DNA of 50,640 nt, from positions 1-50,640 of the forward strand of contig CABYHW010000008.1 of NCBI GenBank assembly GCA_902518705.1. Reading direction: 5' to 3'. Below, in pieces: positions 42,885-50,640 of the stretch; the first letter of the stretch is position 1, and each line of letters opens with the position of its first letter. Under the pieces are notes generated by a model that was not told where the DNA came from, ran no database searches, and worked only from the letters and a program-made list of their open reading frames with translations. A program made the translations under genes and the position numbers. This DNA is from an uncultured Alphaproteobacteria bacterium. GTDB taxonomy: Bacteria; Pseudomonadota; Alphaproteobacteria; HIMB59; GCA-002718135.

Positions 42885-44387
42885 TTATAGCGTTGCTCCA
42901 ATTATCCAAGGATTAAATTCATCATCACCATAATCATTTATTTCACTCTTTGATTTTTCACCCGATGCAACTGAAATTATTTTATCAAATATTTCTTTGC
43001 CAACTTCATTAACGCTTGCAACGTTATCCATAATAGTACCAGCATTGATATCCATATCTTCACTAAGTTTATTATACATATTTGTATTTGTTGCTATTTT
43101 AATACTTGGAGTGGGTTTAAATCCAAAGCAAGAACCTCGACCAGTAGTAAAACAAATAACATTAGCGCCAGAAGCAACTTGACCAGTTACAGATACAGGA
43201 TCGTAACCTGGAGAATTCATAAAGTTAAAACCTTTGGTTTTTACCTGTTCAGCATAATCGAGAACATCAACCATATTTCTATTTCCAGCTTTGGATACTG
43301 CACCTAATGATTTTTCCAGAATTGTAGTTAAACCTCCTTTTTTATTACCAGGACTTGGATTATTATCTAATGTGCTATCGTTACTAGCAACATATTTTTT
43401 CCACCATTCAATTTGTTTATTTAGTTTTTCTATATTTTTTTCGTTTAATGATTTTTCAAATAATAAATGTTCTGCTCCATATATTTCTGGAGTCTCTGAT
43501 AGTAATGTTGTTCCACCATGATCAATAATCATATCTGAAGCAAAGCCTAGTGCAGGATTTGCAGTTATCCCAGAATACGAATCTGAACCACCACATTGCA
43601 AAGCAACTGTTAGTTCTGAAATGGGTATATTTGTTCTGGAAATACTATTAATTTCATTTAGTTGATTAATAATTTTTGAAGTTACTTTCGTTATTATTTC
43701 ATTTGTTCCACCTTCATCTTGAATATTCAAATATTCAATATTTCTTTTTTCTTGATCATTGTTGTACAAACTTATTTGGGCACATTCGCATCCAAGTCCA
43801 ATAACAAAAACTTTTCCAAAATTAGGATGAATTTTAAAACCTTCAATAGTTCTATTAAATACATTCATGGCATATCCAGAAGTATTCATCCCACAACCTG
43901 ATGAATGTTTTAAACAAACTGCCCCATCAATGTTATCAAAATTATTATCTTTTAAATATTTATTTATTTTATCAGATATTTTTTTAACAACTGTTGCTGA
44001 ACAATTAACTGTACTAATTAAACCTATATAATTCCTAGTGCCTGATGATCCATTATTCCTTTTAAAGCCTTTAAAGTATTCTGTTTTTTCACTTTTATTA
44101 ATATCATTTCTAATATCTTTACGGATATATTCTCTTTTGAATTCACTATATCCCATATTATGGGAATGTACATGTTCACCAGGTTCTATATTTTTATTTG
44201 AGATTCCTATTATCTGACCATACTTTAAAATAAAATCACCACGTTTAATTTTTTTTAAAGAAATTTTATGGCCATAAGGAATATTATTTATAGATTTAAT
44301 TCCATAGTTTATATTAATATTCTGAGGAATATCCATTGGAGCAATTCCAATATTATCTTTTTCATTTAATTTGATTATGTTAAACAT
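42885..44387 (-). CDS. Altronate/sugar-acid dehydratase (UxaA/GarD family)
   Basis: Dehydrates hexonates or aldarates to 2-keto-3-deoxy acids. The 500-residue protein has an N-terminal SAF-like domain (about 1-90, with GEHVHSHNM) fused to the large UxaA domain: GSSGTRNYIGLISTVNCSATV near 112-132, LKHSSGCGMNTSGYAMNV, LQCGGSDSYSGITANPALG and CFTTGRGSCFGFKPTPSIKI. Both halves are present and length matches full UxaA. The actual sugar acid is undecided. It is divergent from the SDR-Gfo/Idh gene run with 28 bases between starts. Confidence 0.88.
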   Translation of the reverse strand: MFNIIKLNEKDNIGIAPMDIPQNININYGIKSINNIPYGHKISLKKIKRGDFILKYGQIIGISNKNIEPGEHVHSHNMGYSEFKREYIRKDIRNDINKSEKTEYFKGFKRNNGSSGTRNYIGLISTVNCSATVVKKISDKINKYLKDNNFDNIDGAVCLKHSSGCGMNTSGYAMNVFNRTIEGFKIHPNFGKVFVIGLGCECAQISLYNNDQEKRNIEYLNIQDEGGTNEIITKVTSKIINQLNEINSISRTNIPISELTVALQCGGSDSYSGITANPALGFASDMIIDHGGTTLLSETPEIYGAEHLLFEKSLNEKNIEKLNKQIEWWKKYVASNDSTLDNNPSPGNKKGGLTTILEKSLGAVSKAGNRNMVDVLDYAEQVKTKGFNFMNSPGYDPVSVTGQVASGANVICFTTGRGSCFGFKPTPSIKIATNTNMYNKLSEDMDINAGTIMDNVASVNEVGKEIFDKIISVASGEKSKSEINDYGDDEFNPWIIGATL

Positions 44388-44415
44388 AACTTAGATTAAT
44401 ATATCATAAATAATC

Positions 44416-45186
44416 ATGAACGAAATCGCAACTTATCCATCACTAAAAGATAGAGTAGTGATTATTACAGGGGGCGCCTCAGGAATTGGGGAAAGTATTG
44501 TCGAACAATTTGCTTCTCAAAAATCAAAAGTTGCATTTTTAGATATAAATGATGAGTTAGGTAACAAGTTATCAAAAAAAATTAAAAACAAATATGATAT
44601 TGATAGTCTATTTGTAAAATGTGATTTAAAAAATATAGATCAACTTAAAAGTTCATTAGAAAAAGTAAAAAAAGAAATTGGGCCAATTTCAATTCTTGTA
44701 AATAATGCAGCAAATGATGAGAGACATGATCTAGATAGTGTCACCCCTGAATATTGGGATGATAGAATGAATATTAATTTAAGACATTATTTTTTTGCAA
44801 CCCAAGCTGTCTATAAAGACATGAAAGATTTAGGAAAAGGTTCTGTTGTAAATATAGGTAGTTTTTCATGGATGATTTCTCAAGGTGGTATGCCTGGATA
44901 TACCACTGCAAAATCTGCTATTATGGGATTAACAAGAACTTTAGCAAGAGATTTAGGTGTCTATAACATCAGAGTAAATTGTATTGTTCCTGGTTGGATC
45001 ATTACGGAGAGGCAAAAAAAATTATGGCTTACTCCAGAAATTAAAAAAACTCAACTTGAGAGACAATGTATTAAGAGAATGCTTATGCCTGAAGATATAT
45101 CAAAGCCAGTTTTGTTTTTTGCATCTGATCAAAGTTCTGGTTGTACCGCACAAAATTATGTAATTGATGGTGGCATAGTTAATTAA
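44416..45186 (+). CDS. Short-chain dehydrogenase/reductase, sugar dehydrogenase-like
   Basis: Classical SDR of 256 residues: TGGASGIG at 18-25, NNAAN at 96-100, catalytic Ser149 with Tyr162 and Lys166 (GSFSWM, GYTTAK), and a C-terminal NYVIDGGIVN. Asp43 after the second strand suggests NAD preference. Its place next to a sugar-acid dehydratase and two Gfo/Idh proteins suggests an aldose or polyol dehydrogenase. The stop overlaps the next start by one base (TAATG). Confidence 0.86.
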   Translation: MNEIATYPSLKDRVVIITGGASGIGESIVEQFASQKSKVAFLDINDELGNKLSKKIKNKYDIDSLFVKCDLKNIDQLKSSLEKVKKEIGPISILVNNAANDERHDLDSVTPEYWDDRMNINLRHYFFATQAVYKDMKDLGKGSVVNIGSFSWMISQGGMPGYTTAKSAIMGLTRTLARDLGVYNIRVNCIVPGWIITERQKKLWLTPEIKKTQLERQCIKRMLMPEDISKPVLFFASDQSSGCTAQNYVIDGGIVN

Positions 45187-46373
45187 TGAAAAAAAAATCC
45201 AAAATTGCTTTTGGTAGATTAGACTTACTTAGAAATGATACTTTAAATAATAAAAATAAAATTAGAATTGGTTTTATTGGTGGAGGTCCTAATTCATTTA
45301 TTGGATACACTCATAGGTTATCAGCAAGATTTGATAATAAATTTGAATTTGTTGCCGGAATATTTTCAAAAGATAAAAAAAAATCTAAATCTTTTGGTTC
45401 TTCATTAGGATTAGCTGATGATCGTTGTTACAGTGATTATAAGTCTATGGCATCCGCTGAGTCAAAAAGAAATGATGGTATTCAAGCGCTTGGAATAATG
45501 ACTCCATCGGGTGATCATTATAAGATAGCAAAAGTATTTATTGAAAAAGGAATACATATTATTTGTGACAAGCCTTTAACTGCAACGGTTGAGGATGCTG
45601 TTAAATTAAAAAAAGTAATTTTAAAAAATAAAATTGTATTTGCATTAACACACAATTACTCAAGCTATCCAATGCTACGAGAGGCAAAAAATATTATTTC
45701 AAATCATAAATTAGGAAAAATAAATTTAATAAATGTTGAGTACCCTCAAGGTTATACAGTCGGAGTAAAAAAGAAAGATGAAAAAAAAACATTAAAATGG
45801 AGACTAGATAAAAAACAATCTGGACCCTCAATGATATTATCTGAAATTGGAACTCACGCGTATCATTTGTTGAGATATGTGACTGGATTAGAAGCAAACG
45901 AAATATCAGCAGAAGTAAATTCATTATCCCCAGAAATTTCAGTTGATGATAATGCCTTTGTATTATTAAGAATGCGAAATAAGGCAAGAGGTATAATCTG
46001 GGTATCGTCTGCTGCTACTGGTGGAGAAAATGGTCTAAAAATTAGAGTGTATGGAACAAAAGGTTCAATAGAATGGTTACAGGATGATCCAAATAATCTA
46101 AAGTTTACAGAACTAGATAAACCAATGAAAGTTATAACAAGAGCAAGTAAATTAGTATCTAAATTTTCACTATCTTCTTCAAGAATTGCTGCTGGTCACC
46201 CAGAAGGTTTTTTTGAAGCTTTTGCAAATATTTATTCAGAATTTGCTGATCAGATTCATAATAAAAATAAAAAATATTCATTTCCAACAATTGATGATGG
46301 TGTAGCTGGTATTAAATTTATTTATGCAGCAAAAAAATCTTCTAATTTAAATTCAAAGTGGATAAAAATCTAA
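45186..46373 (+). CDS. Gfo/Idh/MocA-family oxidoreductase
   Basis: NAD(P)-dependent sugar/inositol oxidoreductase of 395 residues. After a ~27-residue extension comes the Rossmann motif IGFIGGGPNSFIGYTHR, then MTPSGDH, the EKP-like CDKPL near 133, and the C-terminal domain with SEIGTHAYHLLRYVTG. The long GGGPNSFIG motif belongs to a larger subfamily than classical IolG. Substrate unknown. It is one base from the following IolG-like gene and overlaps the preceding SDR by one base. Confidence 0.86.
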   Translation: MKKKSKIAFGRLDLLRNDTLNNKNKIRIGFIGGGPNSFIGYTHRLSARFDNKFEFVAGIFSKDKKKSKSFGSSLGLADDRCYSDYKSMASAESKRNDGIQALGIMTPSGDHYKIAKVFIEKGIHIICDKPLTATVEDAVKLKKVILKNKIVFALTHNYSSYPMLREAKNIISNHKLGKINLINVEYPQGYTVGVKKKDEKKTLKWRLDKKQSGPSMILSEIGTHAYHLLRYVTGLEANEISAEVNSLSPEISVDDNAFVLLRMRNKARGIIWVSSAATGGENGLKIRVYGTKGSIEWLQDDPNNLKFTELDKPMKVITRASKLVSKFSLSSSRIAAGHPEGFFEAFANIYSEFADQIHNKNKKYSFPTIDDGVAGIKFIYAAKKSSNLNSKWIKI

Positions 46374-46374
46374 A

Positions 46375-47376
46375 ATGATTAATTTTACCTTATTAGGAAC
46401 AGGAAGAATTGGGAAATTACATGCTTCAATCATAAATGATCATCCAGAAGCGAGCCTCAAATATGTTTATGACATTGATACAAGCTCTGCTAAAAAAATT
46501 GCAAAAAAATATAGTTGTGAAGTTGCAAAAACTGCAAAGGAAGCAATTTCTTCAGATCAAATAAATGCTATTTTAATTGCTTCTGCCACCCCGACTCATA
46601 CAGATTATATTTCTCTAGGAGCAGAATGTAATAAAGCTATATTATGTGAAAAGCCAATTGATTTAGATATAAATAAAGTAAATAAATGTTGGCAAAAAAT
46701 TAAAAAATATAAACCAACTATTCAAATTGGTTTTAATCGTAGATTTGATCCTAATCATAATAAAGTACAAAGTGAGGTTCAATCAGGAAAGATTGGTAAA
46801 ATTGAAATGATTGTAATAACAAGTAGAGACCCTTCTCCACCTGGTATTGATTATTTAAAACAATCGGGTGGAATTTTTCGAGATTGTTCAATACATGATT
46901 TTGATTTGGCACGATTTATTCTTAATAATGATCCAATTGTAGAAGTTTTTGCACAAGGTTCTGTAAATGTCTCAAATGATTTTAAGGTTACCAATGATTA
47001 TGACACAACTATGTGTTTTATGAAATCAAAAAAAGGGGTCTTAGTTCATATAAATAATTCAAGAAGAGCCGTCTATGGTTATGATCAAAGACTCGAAGTA
47101 TTTGGAAGTAATGGAATGTTAATTTCTGATAATGTTCCAAATAATGATATCAATTACTATAATCAAAATTTATCATTTGCAAAAAAACCTATTAAAAATT
47201 TTTTTATCGAAAGATACAAAGATGCTTATCAAATACAATTAGATCAATTTATTAAATCAATAAAAAATAAAAAAAATATATCAGTCACTTTTGAGGATGG
47301 AAAGAATGCTTTAATTCTTGCGAATTCAGCTACTAAATCAGTAAAATTAAATAAAGTTGTAAAACTAAAATTTTAG
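46375..47376 (+). CDS. iolG: Inositol 2-dehydrogenase-like Gfo/Idh oxidoreductase (IolG-like)
   Basis: 333-residue NAD-dependent dehydrogenase. It has LLGTGRIGKLHA at residues 6-17, CEKPIDLD near 95, QIGFNRRFDPNH near 120, and GGIFRDCSIHDFDLARF near 165-181, the last matching the active-site His-Asp region of IolG (myo-inositol to scyllo-inosose). Remaining inositol genes (iolE, iolD, iolB, iolC) are not in the window, so a related polyol or sugar may be the substrate. Confidence 0.8.
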   Translation: MINFTLLGTGRIGKLHASIINDHPEASLKYVYDIDTSSAKKIAKKYSCEVAKTAKEAISSDQINAILIASATPTHTDYISLGAECNKAILCEKPIDLDINKVNKCWQKIKKYKPTIQIGFNRRFDPNHNKVQSEVQSGKIGKIEMIVITSRDPSPPGIDYLKQSGGIFRDCSIHDFDLARFILNNDPIVEVFAQGSVNVSNDFKVTNDYDTTMCFMKSKKGVLVHINNSRRAVYGYDQRLEVFGSNGMLISDNVPNNDINYYNQNLSFAKKPIKNFFIERYKDAYQIQLDQFIKSIKNKKNISVTFEDGKNALILANSATKSVKLNKVVKLKF

Positions 47377-47391
47377 TTATAGATAAATTCT

Positions 47392-48222
47392 ATGAATGAA
47401 CAATTTAAAGATAAGGTCATTATAGTTACAGGCAGTACACAAGGTAGTGGTGCTGAAACAGCGAGATTATTAGCTAGCAGAGGTGCTAAAGCAATTACAA
47501 TTTGTGGGAGACAAGAAAATAAAGGTCTTGAAGTTAAAAATCAGATTGAAAAATTAGGCACTGAGTGTTTGTATATAAAGGCAGACCTTAAAAATGTTGA
47601 TGATTGCAAAAAAATTGTTTTGGAGACTGATAAAAAATTTGGAACAATAAATTCTTTAATTAATGTTGCAGGATACACAGAAAGAGGAACAATTCTAAGT
47701 TCTACTCTAGAAAATTATGAAAATAATTATAATATTAATACCCGTGCACCTTTCATATTAATGCAAGAGACAATTAAAATAATGATTAGAGATAAGAACA
47801 AAGGAACAATTGCAAATGTATTATCTATGGCGATGTATAGTGGTATGCCATTTATTGTTGCTTATAGTGGATCAAAAGCTGCTTTAGCTACAATGACAAA
47901 AAATATTGCAAATTCTGTCGCTAGTTATCAAATAAGAGTAAACGCCTTAAATATTGGATGGACGGATACTCCTGCTGAACATGATATTCAAACAAGAGTT
48001 CATAAAAAAAATCCTAATTGGTTACAAGATGAAGAAAAAAAAGTTCCTTTTAACAGATTGATTAAACCTATTGATGTAGCAAAGGGATTAGCTTTTATGT
48101 GCTCAGAAGAATCAGGATTAATGACAGGTAGTGTAATTGATTTTGATCAAACAGTACATGGCTGGCATTCTTATTCAGCATATGAAACTAGAGTTTTGGA
48201 TGATTCTCTACTAGGAGAATAA
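47392..48222 (+). CDS. Short-chain dehydrogenase/reductase
   Basis: 276-residue SDR with TGSTQGSG at 13-20 (Gly-Ser-Gly in place of the common Gly-Ile-Gly), Arg40 after the second strand (CGR, suggesting NADP), NVAGYTERGT at 91-100, catalytic Ser145 with Tyr158 and Lys162 (AYSGSK), and a C-terminal MTGSVIDFDQTVHGWHSY. It is the fourth oxidoreductase of this run, 15 bases after the IolG-like gene. Substrate unknown. An 86-base gap follows. Confidence 0.85.
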   Translation: MNEQFKDKVIIVTGSTQGSGAETARLLASRGAKAITICGRQENKGLEVKNQIEKLGTECLYIKADLKNVDDCKKIVLETDKKFGTINSLINVAGYTERGTILSSTLENYENNYNINTRAPFILMQETIKIMIRDKNKGTIANVLSMAMYSGMPFIVAYSGSKAALATMTKNIANSVASYQIRVNALNIGWTDTPAEHDIQTRVHKKNPNWLQDEEKKVPFNRLIKPIDVAKGLAFMCSEESGLMTGSVIDFDQTVHGWHSYSAYETRVLDDSLLGE

Positions 48223-48267
48223 TTAATCATTTATTTCTCAACCATTTTTTTATTTTTAACTATATTT

Positions 48268-48273
48268 TATAAT
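48268..48273 (+). promoter_or_regulatory. Possible -10 box ahead of the dioxygenase gene
   Basis: A perfect TATAAT at 48268-48273 in the 86-base gap 48223-48308 would start transcripts near 48280, about 29 bases before ATG 48309. The expected -35 position is only a T-run. The gap is extremely AT-rich, so chance occurrence is likely. Confidence 0.25.
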
Positions 48274-48308
48274 TTACACAAATTTAAATATTAATTAATA
48301 AATTAAAA

Positions 48309-49385
48309 ATGGGAAAAAAAATAATTTCTATTAATGAAGGAAAATTATCAAAGTTTAAACTTCATAGTATTTGGCTTCGTGAAAGATTAAATGGGAGTGA
48401 ATTTGTAGACCAAAATAATCTACAACGTTTATATGAACCAAGCCTCTTAGATGATAATCTATTTATAAATTCTCATAAAGTTAACGAAAATATATTAAAT
48501 GTTGAATTTAGTGATGGAGCAAAAGGATCTTTTAATATCGATGATCTTTATAATGAAATCAATAATATTGATGTCATACCTGAAAAAAAAATATGGAATG
48601 TCAGTGAACAAAATTTAGATATTTTTGATAATAATAAAATCTTTGAGAATAAAAAGGAACTTATCAATATGCTTAAAGTATTTTATCAATACGGTTATGT
48701 AATAATCGAAAATACAAAAGCAGAAGAAAATGAAGTTATAAATTTTGCTGAAAAATTAGGCCCAGTTAGAGCAACAAATTTTGGAAAATTATTTAATGTT
48801 GTCTCTAAGCCAAATCCAAATGATCTTGCCTATACTGCATTAGAGTTAACATCGCATTCAGATAACCCATATAGAAAACCTGTTCCTGGAATTCAATTAC
48901 TTCATTGTATTGCTAATGAATCTGCAGGAGGAGATTCAAGTTTAGTTGATGGTTTTAGTGTTGCAAGTTTTTTAAAACATAACCAACCTGAATTTTATAA
49001 AGTATTAACTGAAACTAATGTTACTTTTAAATTTACAGATATTGATACTATTTTAGTTGATGAAGCAAAATTAATTGAACTTGATCATAATAATAACTTT
49101 AGACAAATACGATTTAGTGGAAGACTTGATTATGTTCCATTATTAGAGGAAAATAATCTTGATCTTTTTTATAAGGCTAGAAAATATATGTTCAAACTTT
49201 GTAATTCTGATAATTTCAAAATTAAATTTAGATTATCTAAAGGAATGATTGCAATGTTTGATAACTTGAGATTATTACATGGAAGAACTAAATTTGATCC
49301 AAATACTGGTTTTAGACATCTACAAGGATGTTATATTGACCATGATGTAACTGAGGGTAAGCTTAGAAGGTTATTAAAACCCTAA
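48309..49385 (+). CDS. Gamma-butyrobetaine hydroxylase-like Fe(II)/2-oxoglutarate dioxygenase
   Basis: 358-residue protein with the two-domain plan of gamma-butyrobetaine/trimethyllysine hydroxylases. A small N-terminal domain (1-90, HSIWLRERLNGSEFVDQ, DGAKGSFNIDDL) is followed by a TauD-like catalytic domain. The iron ligands are His183 and Asp185 in SHSDNPYRKPVPGIQLLHC and His324 in LLHGRTKFD; Arg336 should bind 2-oxoglutarate. The N-terminal domain lacks the zinc cysteines seen in the human enzyme. A betaine or carnitine-type substrate is likely but not proven. The end overlaps convergent galK by four bases. Confidence 0.83.
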   Translation: MGKKIISINEGKLSKFKLHSIWLRERLNGSEFVDQNNLQRLYEPSLLDDNLFINSHKVNENILNVEFSDGAKGSFNIDDLYNEINNIDVIPEKKIWNVSEQNLDIFDNNKIFENKKELINMLKVFYQYGYVIIENTKAEENEVINFAEKLGPVRATNFGKLFNVVSKPNPNDLAYTALELTSHSDNPYRKPVPGIQLLHCIANESAGGDSSLVDGFSVASFLKHNQPEFYKVLTETNVTFKFTDIDTILVDEAKLIELDHNNNFRQIRFSGRLDYVPLLEENNLDLFYKARKYMFKLCNSDNFKIKFRLSKGMIAMFDNLRLLHGRTKFDPNTGFRHLQGCYIDHDVTEGKLRRLLKP

Positions 49386-50449
49386 TTGACTTCGAAGATC
49401 TTTTCAGTTGGATAAAAATTTAATATTTTATTGTACCAATTACTAAAATTATTTCTTTCAATTAATGAAACTGTAAATCCACCAAATCCTCCACCTGTTA
49501 ATCTAGCCCCTAGAGCGCCACATTTAACAGATCTTTGAATAATTAAATCAACATCTAAAGTAGATGCCTCAAAATCTTTAGAATATGATTCGTGACTCTC
49601 ATTCATTAAATTTCCAAACTCATTAATATTATTTTCTATTAAATTTTTTTTTGCATTAATAACTCTATCATTTTCAAAAACTACATGTTTCGCTCTTTTT
49701 GCAATAGTATTACTGTCAAATTTATCTGTTTGAAAATTTTCTTTTTTAACTCCACCCAAATATTCTACACCAAGTTTTTTTTCAGCCTCTTGGAGTTCAG
49801 CAAATCTTTCATTATAAGAGCTATCTCTTAAATTTCGTTGTACTTCAGAGTCAATCAAACAAAATTTCCAATTTTCTGGAAAATTAATAAGTTCGTATTC
49901 TAAATTCTTACAATTCATAAAGAATGCTTTGCCATGAATACCAATAGAAGAAACCATTTGATCCATTATTCCACCAGAAACACCTATATAGTTGAATTCT
50001 ACTTTCTTTGCTAATTTTGCAATTTCTGGATCTTTGATTTTTGTTTTAAAAAAAGTATTAAGTGCTTTTAGTGTAGCAACACACAATGCTGAAGATGATG
50101 AAATACCTCTTTCTAAAGGAATATCAGATGAAATATAAATGTTTAAATATGTAGATGAAATCTTATTTTCATCAAAAAAAATATACAAACAACCTTTTAT
50201 ATAATCAATCCACTGATTGTTGCTTGATTTTTTGAAATCATTGAATGTTTTTTTTTCTTTAAAATGATTAGAATAAACTTTGAATTCATTAGATTTATTA
50301 TTAGATATTTCAATCGTATTTTTAAAAGACAAAAGTGTAGGCATTACATATCCACCAGTATAATCGGTATGTTCACCAATTAAATTTACTCTTGCATGAG
50401 CACTTTCCTTTACTTCTGCGTCTATATTAAATATATCTTTAAAGCTCAT
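49382..50449 (-). CDS. galK: Galactokinase
   Basis: GHMP-family kinase that phosphorylates galactose (Leloir pathway). The 355-residue protein has the galactokinase signature ARVNLIGEHTDYTGGYVMP at 19-37, the ATP loop LERGISSSSALCVATLKAL near 115, GVSGGIMDQMVSSIG near 156, and GGGFGGFTVSL near the C-terminus. It is slightly shorter than E. coli GalK (about 380). No other gal genes are in the window. Its start codon lies 13 bases from the divergent start of the next gene. Confidence 0.92.
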   Translation of the reverse strand: MSFKDIFNIDAEVKESAHARVNLIGEHTDYTGGYVMPTLLSFKNTIEISNNKSNEFKVYSNHFKEKKTFNDFKKSSNNQWIDYIKGCLYIFFDENKISSTYLNIYISSDIPLERGISSSSALCVATLKALNTFFKTKIKDPEIAKLAKKVEFNYIGVSGGIMDQMVSSIGIHGKAFFMNCKNLEYELINFPENWKFCLIDSEVQRNLRDSSYNERFAELQEAEKKLGVEYLGGVKKENFQTDKFDSNTIAKRAKHVVFENDRVINAKKNLIENNINEFGNLMNESHESYSKDFEASTLDVDLIIQRSVKCGALGARLTGGGFGGFTVSLIERNNFSNWYNKILNFYPTEKIFEVN

Positions 50450-50462
50450 ATAATTACTAGTT

Positions 50463-50640
50463 ATGACTAATCAAATTAATATATCTTTTACAAATGAAAA
50501 TAAATTAAAAATTATTCTTGATGATAAATTAGTAGATTCAAATTTAAAATTGTGTTTCTCATTAGTTTATTCAATAAAATCTATATCAGGAGGTGAAATC
50601 ACTAAGCAAATTGGACGTTATTACGAGTTATCTATAAAAA
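50463..50640 (+). CDS. N-terminus of a probable GH20 beta-N-acetylhexosaminidase (partial)
   Basis: An open frame from ATG 50463 runs off the window with 59 complete codons (MTNQINISFTNENKLKIIL...). The segment CFSLVYSIKSISGGEITKQIGRYYELS resembles, from memory, the N-terminal domain of alphaproteobacterial GH20 enzymes (F-S-L, then S-G-G, then G-x-Y-x-E-L). This is based on a short stretch. A chitin/GlcNAc or glycan-degrading role would fit the sugar genes nearby. There is no signal peptide in the visible part, so the enzyme would be cytosolic. Confidence 0.5.
   Translation, partial: MTNQINISFTNENKLKIILDDKLVDSNLKLCFSLVYSIKSISGGEITKQIGRYYELSIK

Noticed and set aside
1..50640. CRISPR arrays, insertion sequences, prophage or integron features
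   Set aside because: No direct-repeat arrays, transposase, integrase or phage genes were seen; the gene order is continuous and coding-dense.

Overview
The window is a continuous piece of an AT-rich, tightly packed bacterial chromosome (roughly 30% G+C by eye). It looks like a streamlined marine alphaproteobacterium. Evidence: adk sits between secY and rpsM in the ribosomal operon, gshA is of the alphaproteobacterial/plant type, there is a complete heterotetrameric sarcosine oxidase, and there is a DUF3726-like gene. My best lineage guess is an AEGEAN-169/HIMB59- or SAR11-like organism, but that is inference from gene content and base composition. The largest stretch without a gene is about 131 bases (32764-32894). 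I saw no mobile element, CRISPR array, long repeat or broken gene.

Region 1 (1-6138) is the end of the S10/spc/alpha ribosomal block: rpsE (partial), rplO, secY, adk, rpsM, rpsK, rpoA, rplQ, then fluC/crcB and an RluC-type pseudouridine synthase. rpmD is missing from its usual place. Region 2 (6124-13528) is mixed housekeeping: lipB, tRNA-Leu(GAG) only 6 bases ahead of mgtE, gshA-gshB (glutathione), bioY (biotin uptake), a ROK sugar kinase and a gabD-type aldehyde dehydrogenase.

Region 3 (13572-27283) is a same-strand run of 12 tightly spaced genes: an arginine:glycine amidinotransferase-like enzyme, three proteins resembling ectoine-utilisation EutA, EutB and EutC, a large PLP enzyme, an M20 amidohydrolase, a metal-site-less creatinase-like M24 protein, a Ser/Cys proline-racemase-family protein, and soxB-soxD-soxA-soxG. 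It reads as a catabolic route for a cyclic or N-methylated/guanidino amino acid that ends in N-demethylation with folate. I do not know this gene set as one described pathway, and it is the best candidate for something new.

Region 4 (27358-42882) continues the amine theme. It holds an unknown gene pair (554 aa protein plus a DUF3726-like protein), a metal-site-degenerate M19 'dipeptidase' of the type linked to dimethylglycine catabolism, and a DMT exporter. A polyamine-type ABC transporter follows, with an internal terminator after the binding protein and a possible AUU start on the next permease. Then come a DadA-like oxidoreductase, a glutamine-synthetase-like ligase, two aldehyde dehydrogenases and an iron-type alcohol dehydrogenase. 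Together these suggest import of an amine, gamma-glutamylation or deamination, and aldehyde oxidation.

Region 5 (42885-50640) is sugar/polyol oriented: a UxaA-like dehydratase, two SDR dehydrogenases, two Gfo/Idh/MocA oxidoreductases (one IolG-like), a gamma-butyrobetaine-hydroxylase-like dioxygenase, galactokinase, and the first 59 codons of a probable GH20 beta-hexosaminidase running off the end.
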